In this document: piece by piece, positions 25,682 through 33,824 of the stretch
Position numbering within the stretch: the stretch's first letter is position 1
Layout: each line of letters opens with the position of its first letter
DNA from: Lacisediminimonas profundi
GTDB lineage: Bacteria > Pseudomonadota > Gammaproteobacteria > Burkholderiales > Burkholderiaceae_D
Direction of reading: 5' to 3'
Length of the DNA: 64,000 nt
Assembly (NCBI RefSeq): GCF_008831265.1
Contig: NZ_VTTH01000004.1
Coordinates: 390,623 to 454,622, forward strand
Translations under genes and position numbers: made by a program
The notes under the pieces: model-generated
What the model was told of the DNA's origin: nothing
The model's database searches: none
What the model saw: only the letters and a program-made list of their open reading frames with translations

Positions 25682-26341
25682 ATGGCTGCAGTCGATTCTA
25701 CAGAAACACCGGCCGGCAACGTGCCGACGACGAACCAGGAGCGCACGCTCCTGCGAGCATTCCGCCTCCTTAACGACCACCAACGGGAGGTAATTTTCCG
25801 CTTCACCATGTCGGAGGCGGGGTTTGAAGAGGAAGATTACGCACCAAGACCGCTCGCGTATTCACTGCGTCACCCCGCTGCGGAAGCGGCCCAAGCGGGT
25901 CGCAACGCAGCTTCCGGCTGGGACGCGGACGGTGGAATAGATTCCGGCGTCCATCGTCTGCGGTCCTTGATGAACTTCGAGCGGGATGTCATTAAATCCA
26001 CCGCTGACGATGCCTGTGCTATCCCTCAGTGGCTTGCCTTCCTGGATGCATACGACAAGCGATGCCCAAGCAATGCTATCAACATGGACGATAGGCGAGG
26101 CCGTCGTTTCGGATGGACATTATGTTCACTTTGCGATGCACTTGACTCGCTGGATGCAATGACTTCGAAGTTTCCTCAAGAAGAGCCCTTATCGGACGGC
26201 GAGATTGACGCGGAGGTCGCTGTGAAGGGCGTACTTCAGATCGTCAGGCCTATGACATCCCTGATGCACGCCATGCTCGTCAACGAGGAGGCCGGTTGTG
26301 AATATCCCGGTCTGCTGTCGAAATTGCAGGAGGCCGCATAA
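25682..26341 (+). CDS. hypothetical protein of the element
   Basis: A 219 aa soluble protein, no family recognised. The first 20 residues are low-complexity (DSTETPAGNVPTTNQE). The rest is mostly helical, with FRLLNDHQREVIFRF near residue 30 and RRGRRFGWTLCSLCDALDSLDAM in the middle. A good ribosome binding site (GAGGAG, 8 nt before ATG) supports the start. Its stop overlaps the ATG of the next gene (ATAATG). It heads a run of small coupled genes reaching 27154. Confidence 0.6.
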   Translation: MAAVDSTETPAGNVPTTNQERTLLRAFRLLNDHQREVIFRFTMSEAGFEEEDYAPRPLAYSLRHPAAEAAQAGRNAASGWDADGGIDSGVHRLRSLMNFERDVIKSTADDACAIPQWLAFLDAYDKRCPSNAINMDDRRGRRFGWTLCSLCDALDSLDAMTSKFPQEEPLSDGEIDAEVAVKGVLQIVRPMTSLMHAMLVNEEAGCEYPGLLSKLQEAA

Positions 26342-26553
26342 TGACCGCGTCAATAGCCGCGGCAGCGGAAGACCTGGATGCGACCCACGAGGTAATTATG
26401 GGTCTGTTTCAGTCGCTCGACCTGGTCACCAATGAAGTTGCGAAGAATGACGCCAGAATCACGGCACTCACTTGCGCAATGCACCACTACCTGGCTGGCA
26501 TGGCTGAAATAATAGAGAAGGTTCGAGCCATCGCATCGGAGGAGTCAGCGTGA
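26341..26553 (+). CDS. small hypothetical protein
   Basis: A 70 aa acidic, mostly helical protein (MTASIAAAAEDLDATHEVIMGL, then CAMHHYLAGMAEIIEKV). Start and stop overlap both neighbours by one base, so translation is coupled. No family is recognised; a coiled-coil-like heptad pattern may allow oligomerisation. Confidence 0.55.
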   Translation: MTASIAAAAEDLDATHEVIMGLFQSLDLVTNEVAKNDARITALTCAMHHYLAGMAEIIEKVRAIASEESA

Positions 26554-26669
26554 TGGGGACCCGTACAGAGGCGGCGCGGCCATTTTTCAAGTCATCCGCG
26601 GAAGGACCTTCGCGTCAATCGCGTTCATTAAGGTTTGTCGTTAACAACAATCAGCGAGGCGCGCAGTGA
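26553..26669 (+). CDS. 38-aa small ORF coupled to both neighbours
   Basis: A short frame (protein begins MGTRTEAARPFFKSSAEG and ends NNNQRGAQ). Its ATG overlaps the preceding stop (TGATG) and its TGA overlaps the GTG start of the next gene (GTGA). GGAGGAG lies 8 nt before the ATG. The basic, unstructured product has no known family. The tight coupling on both sides suggests it is translated, perhaps only to couple its neighbours. Confidence 0.45.
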   Translation: MGTRTEAARPFFKSSAEGPSRQSRSLRFVVNNNQRGAQ

Positions 26670-27154
26670 CGTTCCCACTTCGCGTCGAGCGATATGAGAC
26701 CAGAGACCGCAGCTACGGTGTCTGGCATCGCGTCAAATCGATTGTCCGGTTCCTTGGTCAAGGCCAAGCGGCAAAACTCACGATGGCGGACCTCGATAGC
26801 GTGCTGTTCACTGAGTACAATTACCCGGACAAGAGCCCACTCTGCCTGATTGAAGTCGCTATGGACATAGGGCAGGAAAAGCCGACCGGCGTCATTCGTA
26901 ATCTCGCGCGCATGGCCAACCTCCCCGCGTTTGTCGTGCTTTACACTCACGCCAACCGTCCCAATCCAGCCAATGCCAATTGGCCAGACATCGCAGCCTT
27001 CCGGGTGCAGCGTGTGTGGCCACGTCCGGAGGCGGGTTGGCGTACCCTGACCCCCGGCGAATGGGCCACAGCGCTTGTTCAGATAAGGGAGTGGCAACTC
27101 AAGCGGTTTAGCGGCCGAGAGGCGGCCAACGATCCCTACTATCAAGGCGAATGA
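26666..27154 (+). CDS. hypothetical phage-element protein
   Basis: A 162 aa protein with a GTG start and GAGG 6 nt upstream. It is rich in charged and aromatic residues (KSPLCLIEVAMDIGQEKPTG, LARMANLPAFVVLYTHANR, FRVQRVWPRPEAGW). The LIEVAM...FVVLYT beta-alpha pattern could be a nuclease-like fold, but no catalytic motif is certain. Proteins of this look are common in Burkholderiales prophage regions. A similar-length frame on the minus strand is a shadow. Confidence 0.6.
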   Translation: MTFPLRVERYETRDRSYGVWHRVKSIVRFLGQGQAAKLTMADLDSVLFTEYNYPDKSPLCLIEVAMDIGQEKPTGVIRNLARMANLPAFVVLYTHANRPNPANANWPDIAAFRVQRVWPRPEAGWRTLTPGEWATALVQIREWQLKRFSGREAANDPYYQGE

Positions 27155-27251
27155 CAGAACAGATTTGCCATGCCTACCGCGACGGCGGGAAAACCAGGCT
27201 CCCTTACCTGGCCGGCATGGCTCCTCACTGTAAGGGGCGTCGAGGGCGCAT

Positions 27252-27920
27252 ATGAAAAACGCTGCAAGCTATGATCAAGACATTGACTGGGATTTCTGGC
27301 GCCTCTTGGATGCCGTAAGAGTTTGGGAGGCGGGGTTTCTGACGTGTGGCCTGGACCCTCATAAGCGTTCTCCGGACTGCCGGGACTTTGACGACTTCAT
27401 CGACTCGCATCTTGACCTCAAGAAGAGGCTCTTGCTCTTGAAGGCCAATCTGCACAAGCGCGAGTACTTCAAGCCCAATGTCAACAACATGGGCGACAGC
27501 AACTTGAGCAAAGTCTCTCTCGCAGAAGTCGCTGAATGGGCAAGGCAAGTTGGAATCGCAATCCCTGATCAGTTGGCGGCCTTTGCCAAGTCAAATGCCA
27601 AGAAGGCTGACCTCATAGTGTCGGACAATCCCGACTCGAGCGACGAGCCAAGAGCCGACAAGAAATTGCCTTGGGAAGCGCAAGCTCGCATAGAAGCGGC
27701 CCGGATATATTTGGAGGCGCGAGCGCTGGGCTACACCTTGGCCAAAGAATCGATCTCTGAGAAGGTCGCTGAGGAACTTCAACTAAAAGGCATAGAGAGC
27801 CCGCGAGGAGGTCCGCTTACGGCGGGAAACATCTTGCGCATGGCATTGCAGGGCGGCTGGAAGCTGCCGAAATATAGCCCGACAAGTGCCGGGAAAACCG
27901 GGATAACCGGGAAACAGTAA
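27252..27920 (+). CDS. conserved mobile-element protein of unknown function
   Basis: A 222 aa protein. The N terminus (IDWDFWRLLDAVRVWEAGFLTCGLDP) resembles proteins of mobile elements that start with a W-x-L-x-E-A-A-x-L-x-x-G-x-D-P pattern. The middle (SLAEVAEWARQVGIAIPDQLAAFA) also recurs in such proteins. The C-terminal third is helical and may bind DNA (AKESISEKVAEELQL). The last codons are three 9-bp tandem repeats, and a strong terminator follows 40 bp on. Function unknown. Confidence 0.6.
   Translation: MKNAASYDQDIDWDFWRLLDAVRVWEAGFLTCGLDPHKRSPDCRDFDDFIDSHLDLKKRLLLLKANLHKREYFKPNVNNMGDSNLSKVSLAEVAEWARQVGIAIPDQLAAFAKSNAKKADLIVSDNPDSSDEPRADKKLPWEAQARIEAARIYLEARALGYTLAKESISEKVAEELQLKGIESPRGGPLTAGNILRMALQGGWKLPKYSPTSAGKTGITGKQ
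27889..27915. repeat. three 9-bp tandem repeats (iteron-like), with inverted copy at 28009-28023
   Basis: ccgggaaaa, ccgggataa and ccgggaaac stand in tandem with an exact 9-bp period. An inverted copy (gtttcccggttttcc) follows at 28009-28023, and single half-sites lie near 27933-27945. The repeats flank the terminator and stand just before the replication-type genes, so they may be binding sites for a replication initiator or regulator. Confidence 0.45.
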
Positions 27921-27960
27921 AAAGTATTGAATCGGGAAAGGCGGGAATCGCCTCAAACCT

Positions 27961-27998
27961 AATAACGGCGCGGCTTTGCGGCTCGCGCCGTTATTTTT
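27961..27998 (+). terminator. strong intrinsic terminator
   Basis: A 12-bp perfect stem (27961-27972 with 27984-27995), an 11-nt loop and a run of T. It separates the first gene block of the element from the replication block starting at 28069. Confidence 0.85.
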
Positions 27999-28068
27999 TT
28001 GTCGGCTTGTTTCCCGGTTTTCCTGACTGTCAGATGGCTTCTTGTTGGATCAACACAGGAGCCTGATG

Positions 28069-28263
28069 ATGCAGACACTTCAACAGCTAAGAACCGCCGT
28101 CTCTACAGAGGTCGCAGCCAAGGCGCTGAACCGCCAGCCACAGACCTTGCGCAAGTGGGCCTGCTTGGAAAACGGGCCTATCCGGCCAATCCGAATCAAC
28201 GGCCGGCTTGCTTGGCCGCTCGAGGAGTTGGCCCGCCTCCTGAACGGAGGTGAAAATGCCTAA
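28069..28263 (+). CDS. HTH (excisionase/AlpA-like) DNA-binding protein
   Basis: About 64 aa. The sequence TLQQLRTAVSTEVAAKALNRQPQTLRKWACLENGPIRPIRINGRLAWPLEELARLLNG is a MerR/AlpA-type winged helix: AAKALNRQPQTLRKWA is the recognition pair and RINGRLAWPLEEL the wing. Such proteins act as excisionases or activators in integrated elements. AGGAG lies 4 nt before the first ATG (28066) and 7 nt before the second (28069), and the second is used. It overlaps the next gene by 8 nt. Confidence 0.7.
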   Translation: MQTLQQLRTAVSTEVAAKALNRQPQTLRKWACLENGPIRPIRINGRLAWPLEELARLLNGGENA

Positions 28264-28696
28264 TCCCACAAAAGCAAACGCCTCCCGAGAGGGAGGCGCT
28301 AATGTCACAGAGCTTGGCGGCGGCGTGACAGGGCAAAGAAAAGTTCTTAGGTGTGGCGTGCATCGTACCAGCAAACTGCGCCGAGAACTACAGGCCCACG
28401 GCCTGGCACTTCGCGACACTACCGGTGCAACCCAATGCCAAACACTACTTCGCGTCCTCGAATACCTCGGTGATCGGGGGATAAACACACCCGAAGGTGT
28501 GGCGTGTGGCTTTTACCGTATTGCCACGCGCGTCCAGGAGTTGGAAGCCGATGGTTGGCTCATTGCCTCTTACCGCGAACGGCTGTTGGGCGCGGATGGC
28601 TTGGTTCATGTCGGAATCGCCAGATACGTGCTCATTGGACGCAGGGCTGACTCCACCAGCCCGCAGCTCTCCTTCGAGTTGGGGGGTGCGGCATGA
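28256..28696 (+). CDS. phage-type winged-helix protein
   Basis: A 146 aa protein with an unstructured first 40 residues and a probable winged-helix domain: TLLRVLEYLGDRGINTPEGVACGFYRIATRVQELEADGWLI, then GLVHVGIARYVLIGRR. The GFYRIATRVQELE segment is recurrent in prophage replication regions. ATG 28256 is preferred to GTG 28250 because GGAGG lies 5-6 nt upstream. It overlaps the next gene by 4 nt (ATGA). Probably regulatory or helper to replication. Confidence 0.65.
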   Translation: MPNPTKANASREGGANVTELGGGVTGQRKVLRCGVHRTSKLRRELQAHGLALRDTTGATQCQTLLRVLEYLGDRGINTPEGVACGFYRIATRVQELEADGWLIASYRERLLGADGLVHVGIARYVLIGRRADSTSPQLSFELGGAA

Positions 28697-28962
28697 AATT
28701 CCTCAAGGTCAAAAACTGGGAACAGTTCCAGCACTACAAAAAGCGCAGCCCGCCCTGGATCAAGCTGCATCGAACCCTTTTGGATGATTACGAGTTCTGC
28801 GGTCTCCCGGATGCGGCAAAAGGCCACCTCCTGCTGTTGTGGCTCTATGCAAGTCAGCATGCGGGCAAAGTGCCGTTCGATGTTGCATTCCTTGAGCGGA
28901 AACTTTCTTGTACAAACATCGATCTTGATGCGCTTGTCGCTGCGGGGTTCCTCGTATGCTAG
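28693..28962 (+). CDS. phage replication-region protein, probably truncated
   Basis: An 89 aa protein that begins MKFLKVKNWEQFQHYKKRSPPWIKLHRTLLDDYEF, a start common among phage proteins of 120-250 aa in replication regions. Here it stops abruptly at LVAAGFLVC. The next frame continues with THVASTLQATELAQ, which looks like the missing C-terminal tail, so a -1 frameshift near 28950-28960 is suspected. The ATG overlaps the preceding stop (ATGA). Confidence 0.55.
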   Translation: MKFLKVKNWEQFQHYKKRSPPWIKLHRTLLDDYEFCGLPDAAKGHLLLLWLYASQHAGKVPFDVAFLERKLSCTNIDLDALVAAGFLVC

Positions 28963-30656
28963 CCATTGAGACGATCATAAGCTGCACGCATGTTGCTAGC
29001 ACGTTGCAAGCAACTGAGCTCGCACAAGATGCGAGCGTCCTGCAAGCCACTGAGGTGACTCTAAGAAGAGGAGAGGTTAACGTCAAAACCCCTCGCTTCG
29101 CATCGCAAAGCAACCCCACAAAAGCCCCAAGCCAAGGTAAGACTCTTTTAACCGACTTAGTGCTGCGCCCATATCAAGCGCTCGCGGTCCAAAACCTCAG
29201 GTCAACCTTGGCTGAGGGGCACAGCCGGGTTCTGCTGAACTCGCCCACTGGGTCCGGCAAGACCGAAATCGGGATGGCTCTGGTCAAGGGCGCCCGACTC
29301 AAGCGCAAGCGGATTGCCTTCCTGTGTAACCGGGTTCACTTGGTCATGCAAACGTCGCGGCGCTTCAGCAAGTCCGGCATCGAGCACGGAATCATCCAGG
29401 GAGCGAATACACGGCAGGTCTACGAGGACGTGCTTGTCGCGTCGATTCAGACAGTGGCGCGCCGGGGACTGCCGGACGTGGATCTGCTGATCATCGATGA
29501 GGCGCACACGGTCGCAGGCTCGAAGGACTACCGGCAAGTCATCGCAGCGGCTAAATGCCCGGTCATCGGGTTGTCCGCGACGCCTTACGCCCGCGGCTTA
29601 GGCAAGCATTACGCCGAGCTGTCCGGTGCCCTGTTCGAACGAATGGTTATTGCAGCGACGATTCCTGAGTTGATCGCCGACGGCTACTTGGTCGATTGCG
29701 ACATCTACGCGCCATCCGAGCCGGACATGACCGGGATTAAGCAATCCCGCAATGCCTGGGGCGAAATGGACTACTCGGAAACGGATGTCGGTCGGGCTGT
29801 CGACAAACCCGAGCTGGTGGGCGACATCGTTTCGCACTGGTTGCGCCTGGCGAACGACACACCTACGGTCTGCTTTGCGTCGAACATTGCGCACAGCAAG
29901 CACATCGTTGATCGGTTCTGCGGCGCCGGCGTTCGGGCCGAGCATATCGACTGCCACACCGAGGATGCCGAGCGGGAAGCGATCCTGCGCCGTGTCGAAA
30001 GCGGGGAGACGCGGGTTGTCTCCAATGTCGGCATCCTGTGCGAGGGCTGGGATTTTCCCGCTTGCTGCACGCTGATTCTGGCTCGCCCGACCCGCTCACT
30101 GATCCGCTACATCCAGATGGCAGGGAGGGTTTTGCGCCCGCATGAAACCAAGTCCAGGGCGCTGATTCTGGATCACTCAGGCACGGTCGCCCGGCTCGGC
30201 TTCCCAACTGACGAGTTTCCGCTCGAACTTGACGATGGGACGTCGAAGCAAAAGGCTGGCGGGGACAAGTCAGAACCAGCGCTGCCGAAAGCCTGCCCAT
30301 CTTGCGCATACGTCAAGCCGGCCCGCGTTCACAAATGCCCTGTCTGCGGTTTCGCGCCTACAGTCCGGGCAAACGTCGAAGTGATCGACGGCGACCTGGT
30401 CCTGCTGAAAAAAGGCAAGAAGCCCTCGAAGATGGACAAGCAGGCGTTTTATTCGCAGCTGCTTGCCATTGCGGCGAGCAAGGGGTACCGCGACGGCTGG
30501 ATCTCGCACAAGTATCGCGAATATTTCGGCGTATGGCCTCGGGGGCTAGAGGACGTGGCAATGGAGCCGACACCCGAGGTGCATGGCTTCTTGAGGCATT
30601 TGCAGATCAGACACGCCAAGACTTCCAAGACCAGCGAGGCCAGCCATGCTGCATAG
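28956..30656 (+). CDS. SF2 DEAH-type helicase of the element
   Basis: A 566 aa superfamily 2 helicase: VLRPYQALAVQNL (Q-motif region), Walker A SPTGSGKTEIG near residue 97, DEAH box LLIIDEAHTV near 182, motif III GLSATPYARG, VVSNVGILCEGWDFPACC, and motif VI YIQMAGRVLRP. A C-terminal four-Cys zinc ribbon is seen (CPSCAYVKPARVHKCPVCGF). It probably unwinds DNA during replication of the element. The first 60 or so residues do not look like helicase and may belong to the upstream truncated frame; the true start may be GTG 29160. It overlaps the primase by 11 nt. Confidence 0.85.
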   Translation: MLAIETIISCTHVASTLQATELAQDASVLQATEVTLRRGEVNVKTPRFASQSNPTKAPSQGKTLLTDLVLRPYQALAVQNLRSTLAEGHSRVLLNSPTGSGKTEIGMALVKGARLKRKRIAFLCNRVHLVMQTSRRFSKSGIEHGIIQGANTRQVYEDVLVASIQTVARRGLPDVDLLIIDEAHTVAGSKDYRQVIAAAKCPVIGLSATPYARGLGKHYAELSGALFERMVIAATIPELIADGYLVDCDIYAPSEPDMTGIKQSRNAWGEMDYSETDVGRAVDKPELVGDIVSHWLRLANDTPTVCFASNIAHSKHIVDRFCGAGVRAEHIDCHTEDAEREAILRRVESGETRVVSNVGILCEGWDFPACCTLILARPTRSLIRYIQMAGRVLRPHETKSRALILDHSGTVARLGFPTDEFPLELDDGTSKQKAGGDKSEPALPKACPSCAYVKPARVHKCPVCGFAPTVRANVEVIDGDLVLLKKGKKPSKMDKQAFYSQLLAIAASKGYRDGWISHKYREYFGVWPRGLEDVAMEPTPEVHGFLRHLQIRHAKTSKTSEASHAA

Positions 30657-31563
30657 GCCAAACACGGCTAGGGAAGCCATCGGACGCTGGCCGGGCATCT
30701 TGCAAGCGCTTGGCATAGACGAGAAGCATCTGCGCAATAAGCATGGACCTTGTCCGCACTGCGGCGGCAAGGATCGGTTCCGGTTCGATGACAAGGATGG
30801 GCGTGGAACCTGGTTCTGCTCGCAGTGCGGCAGCGGGGACGGCTTTGCCCTTCTCCGCAACCTGCACGGATGGGAGTTCAGCAAGGCGGCCAAAGAGGTC
30901 GATGCCGTCCTTGGGACGATCCAGGCTGGGCCGGTCAAGGCGGAGCGCTCGGAGGAAAGCAAGCTCAAGGCGCTGCGCAATGTGTGGAGTCAAAGCCGGG
31001 CAGTAACGCGCGGGGACCCAGTGTGGCGATACCTGAACGCCCGGGTCGGCATTGAGGACGTTCCTGCCGACTTACGCTTCCACCCGGCGCTGCGATACCG
31101 GGACAACGATGGCAAAGATCTGGGCGTCTTTCCCGCGATGGTGGCCAGATTGCGTGATCCAGCCGGCAATGGCGTTTCGATCCATCGAACCTACCTAACG
31201 GACGCCGGAACAAAGGCGCCGGTCGGCCAGGTGAAGAAGATTATGCCCGGCAAGCCCCTAAATCAGGCCGCTGTGAGGCTTTCGGATGTCGGCACACATC
31301 TGGGCATCGCCGAGGGCATTGAAACGGCGTTAGCGGCGTTTTCCCGGTTCGGCGTCCCAACTTGGGCAGCGACCACGGCGCAACTGCTGGAGGATTGGGT
31401 TCCCCCGGCCGGCGTCGAGCGCGTACTGATTGCCGGCGACAACGACAACAGCTTTACCGGGCAGGCGGCGGCATTCGCTCTGGCCAAGCGCCTCACACTG
31501 GCTGGGCTGACAGTCGAAGTGCGCATTCCGGAATCTGACGGGAAGGATTGGGCCGACCGATGA
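30646..31563 (+). CDS. zinc-ribbon/Toprim primase
   Basis: A 305 aa primase-type protein. The N-terminal zinc ribbon is CPHCGGKDRFRFDDKDGRGTWFCSQCGSGDGF (residues 32-65), as in P4 alpha and DnaG-like primases. The C-terminal Toprim domain has LGIAEGIETALAA (the acidic residue near 222) and VLIAGDNDNS (the DxD near 264). It follows the helicase with an 11-nt overlap, and its TGA overlaps the next ATG. Together they make an element-encoded replication module. Confidence 0.88.
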   Translation: MLHRPNTAREAIGRWPGILQALGIDEKHLRNKHGPCPHCGGKDRFRFDDKDGRGTWFCSQCGSGDGFALLRNLHGWEFSKAAKEVDAVLGTIQAGPVKAERSEESKLKALRNVWSQSRAVTRGDPVWRYLNARVGIEDVPADLRFHPALRYRDNDGKDLGVFPAMVARLRDPAGNGVSIHRTYLTDAGTKAPVGQVKKIMPGKPLNQAAVRLSDVGTHLGIAEGIETALAAFSRFGVPTWAATTAQLLEDWVPPAGVERVLIAGDNDNSFTGQAAAFALAKRLTLAGLTVEVRIPESDGKDWADR

Positions 31564-31814
31564 ACGTTTCCCGCCAATTCCTCAAGGACTTTGCCTACAT
31601 CGCCAACCGCTACGGCTGGACTCCGGAGGACGTGGAGCAGGCAAAGGCCGACACCCGCGCGAACCCCGGCCTCGTCAACTACTGGACTGTTCTGGCCGAT
31701 GCGCACCGCAACGGCTACGAGCAGACCGCTGAAAACAGATTTATTCGGCTGACTGACTGGTGCAGACAAAACGGCCTCGCCGATCCCTTTAGCAACGAGG
31801 AGGCAATGCAATGA
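31560..31814 (+). CDS. small hypothetical phage protein
   Basis: An 84 aa protein (MNVSRQFLKDFAYIANRYGWTPEDV, ending FSNEEAMQ). Its ATG overlaps the primase stop (ATGA) and its own stop overlaps the next ATG (ATGA). The longer frame (TTG 31548) is not needed. Helical, no family recognised. Confidence 0.6.
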   Translation: MNVSRQFLKDFAYIANRYGWTPEDVEQAKADTRANPGLVNYWTVLADAHRNGYEQTAENRFIRLTDWCRQNGLADPFSNEEAMQ

Positions 31815-32536
31815 GCAAATCAGATCGAGTTATGTCACGCCTAAAAAAGTCAGACAGGCCGTCTGCAGATGAGCCGGCCAAACCAGGCAAGCCCGTTATC
31901 CAACTGCAGGCGGGAGAGGGGGAAACCAAAGGGGCCGCGTTTTCCCGGTACCTAATCGAGCCGAACATCAACGCGGTCGACACCATGCACGTCTTCCAGC
32001 CACTTTCCGATCAAAGCGACTCGAACGGCATGCTCGGGGAGTTCCAGCGGATCGCCGACCAAGTGAAAGCCGGAGACCTTTCCCGGCCGGAGGAGATTTT
32101 GTCGTGCCACGCCATCGTGCTGGACAACATGTTTCATAGCTTGGCTAGGCGAGCGGCTGCAAATATGGGCAAATATCCACCTGCGGCCGACATGTACATG
32201 CGCATGGCTCTGAAGGCGCAAAGCCAGTGCCGAACCACCGTAGAGGCGCTGGGTGATCTGAAGCACCCGAAGTCCGCCACCTTTATTCGACAGGCCAACA
32301 TCGCAAGCCAGCAGCAGGTGAATAACGGCAGCGAGCCGATGCCATCACCTCCCCGCGCGGAGGAAAAAGACGTGACCTCAACGAACGAACTTTTAATGGA
32401 GAGCCGCAGTGCGACATTGGACTCTGGAGGAGCGGGAGCGACAAGCGGAGTTGATACGGGACTGGAAGCCGTGGGAAAAATCGACCGGTCCGGCAACGCC
32501 GCAAGGAAAGGCAGCCGCAGCAATGAACGCCACTAA
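31811..32536 (+). CDS. conserved phage protein of unknown function
   Basis: A 241 aa protein with a disordered N terminus and a conserved core: LSCHAIVLDNMFHSLARRAAANMGKYPPAADMYMRMALKAQSQCRTTVEALGDLKHPKSATFIRQANIASQQQVNNG. This core recurs in many proteobacterial prophages just upstream of DNA-packaging genes. The C-terminal third is low complexity and overlaps the next gene by 128 nt in another frame. Function is unknown; a packaging or regulatory helper is possible. Confidence 0.65.
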   Translation: MSKSDRVMSRLKKSDRPSADEPAKPGKPVIQLQAGEGETKGAAFSRYLIEPNINAVDTMHVFQPLSDQSDSNGMLGEFQRIADQVKAGDLSRPEEILSCHAIVLDNMFHSLARRAAANMGKYPPAADMYMRMALKAQSQCRTTVEALGDLKHPKSATFIRQANIASQQQVNNGSEPMPSPPRAEEKDVTSTNELLMESRSATLDSGGAGATSGVDTGLEAVGKIDRSGNAARKGSRSNERH

Positions 32537-32621
32537 GCACGGCCAACGGTCGGCAGCAGTCGTCAGCGAGATGAAAGAGTTTCGGCGGCTGCTCAAGTCG
32601 CTAAAGGTCTACGAGGTGTGA
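32409..32621 (+). CDS. small conserved phage protein
   Basis: A 70 aa basic protein, RHWTLEERERQAELIRDWKPWEKSTGPATPQGKAAAAMNATKHG, of a small family found in prophages (the WKPWxxSTGPxTPxGKAxxxxNAxKHG motif). GTG start with GGAGAG 5 nt upstream. It lies mostly inside the 3' end of the preceding gene. This out-of-frame overlap is common for this pair in phage genomes. Confidence 0.65.
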   Translation: MRHWTLEERERQAELIRDWKPWEKSTGPATPQGKAAAAMNATKHGQRSAAVVSEMKEFRRLLKSLKVYEV

Positions 32622-32622
32622 A

Positions 32623-32961
32623 TTGCGCATATCCGCCATCCACCAAATCCTGCAACAGCTCGACTGCATAGACGGAGATCCGTCCGTGCTGCAGCAGGTG
32701 CGGGAGGTTGTTCTGCGGGTGGGCGCTGACCACGGCATGAGGCTGGTCGACCGCGGGGAACGCATTGCGCACGCCAGGCGACTCCTGGACTTGAAAGTGT
32801 CCAGGGCGACAGCCAGGGAGCGGCTTATGGCCCGTTTCGAAATCTCCAGAAGCGAAGCTTACCGAGTGCTGGGAGAGGCGCTGCAACTGTCCCAAAACTC
32901 GCAGGAAATTGGGACAACCGATGCCCAAAATGAGAGGCGTGAAGGTTCGCTTCATAGTTAG
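32623..32961 (+). CDS. small phage regulator-like protein
   Basis: A 112 aa protein with a TTG start after GAGGTG. Its C-terminal half (VSRATARERLMARFEISRSEAYRVLGEALQL) is a helix-turn-helix-like stretch seen in phage proteins that recognise DNA near packaging genes (small-terminase-like). The final residues are polar. Assignment is by pattern only. Confidence 0.5.
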   Translation: MRISAIHQILQQLDCIDGDPSVLQQVREVVLRVGADHGMRLVDRGERIAHARRLLDLKVSRATARERLMARFEISRSEAYRVLGEALQLSQNSQEIGTTDAQNERREGSLHS

Positions 32962-33009
32962 GACTTACGATTGACCACACGGCATTAGCCGCTTTCAGGA
33001 GGAATGCAG

Positions 33010-33816
33010 ATGGGAGCAAAAAGCTCAGCCCCGCCCCCGCCCGACTACGCCGGGGCAGCGAAGGAAACCGCATCCGGCAATCTGGATATGGCCCGCCTCG
33101 GCACGAAGGCGAACCGGGTGGACTACAACACGCCATACGGGAACCTGAACTACTCGCAAGACCCGAACGATCAGGACATGTGGTCGGCCAACGTCAATTT
33201 CTCGCCTGAACAGCAGCAGCTATTCGACCAGCAGAACAAGTCAAGCCTCGGCCTGGCAGGTTTGCAGGATCAAGCTGTTGGCAGGGTCGCGGATGCACAG
33301 TCCAACCCGTTCGACTTCGGCAGCGTGCAGGATGTGCAGGACAAGGCGTACCAGTCCTACACCTCGCGCCTTGATCCGCAATGGCAGCAGCGCGAAGGGC
33401 AGATGCAGGCGCAACTTGCCAATCAGGGCATCGCACCGGGCACTGAGGCATACGCCAACGCCTCGCGCGACTTCAACAATGGCCGCAATGACGCCTACCA
33501 GCAAGCCAACGTCGCCGCGATCAATACCGCGCCGCAGACCATGCAGATTGCTTCGTCTATTCGCAATCAGCCCCTCAATGAGCTGAACGCGTTGCGGACG
33601 GGCTCTCAGGTGACGAACCCGACATTCTCCAGCGTCCCCCAGCAGGCCACCACTGCAGGCCCGGACATGTTGGGCGCAGCGCAGGCCGGGTACAACGCCC
33701 AACTTGGCGCGACCAATGCGGCGAATATGGCATCAAGCAATATGTTTGGTGGCCTCATGGGGCTTGGTGGAATGCTGGGCGGCTCGGCGATCAACAAGGG
33801 GTTGATTAAATGGTAG
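33010..33816 (+). CDS. phage virion-type protein (podovirus-like internal/ejection protein)
   Basis: A 268 aa protein that starts GAKSSAPPPPDYAGAAKETASGNLDMAR, a composition seen in podovirus virion proteins that precede tail-tube or ejection genes. It is rich in Gln, Asn and Ala (NFSPEQQQLFDQQNKS, QWQQREGQMQAQLANQG, SIRNQPLNELNALRTGSQV) and ends in a Gly-rich hydrophobic segment (FGGLMGLGGMLGG). The second ATG (33010) has AGGAGGA at 6-7 nt. It is the only virion-type gene in the element; its neighbours are missing. Confidence 0.6.
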   Translation: MGAKSSAPPPPDYAGAAKETASGNLDMARLGTKANRVDYNTPYGNLNYSQDPNDQDMWSANVNFSPEQQQLFDQQNKSSLGLAGLQDQAVGRVADAQSNPFDFGSVQDVQDKAYQSYTSRLDPQWQQREGQMQAQLANQGIAPGTEAYANASRDFNNGRNDAYQQANVAAINTAPQTMQIASSIRNQPLNELNALRTGSQVTNPTFSSVPQQATTAGPDMLGAAQAGYNAQLGATNAANMASSNMFGGLMGLGGMLGGSAINKGLIKW

Positions 33817-33824
33817 GAGGGACC

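Noticed and set aside
26651..27145. 164-aa minus-strand frame
   Set aside because: The plus-strand frame at 26666 is coupled to its neighbours and has better protein composition; the minus frame is its shadow.
27889..28023. CRISPR array
   Set aside because: Repeats are 9 bp without spacers of constant length, and no cas genes are present; no CRISPR array was seen anywhere in the window.
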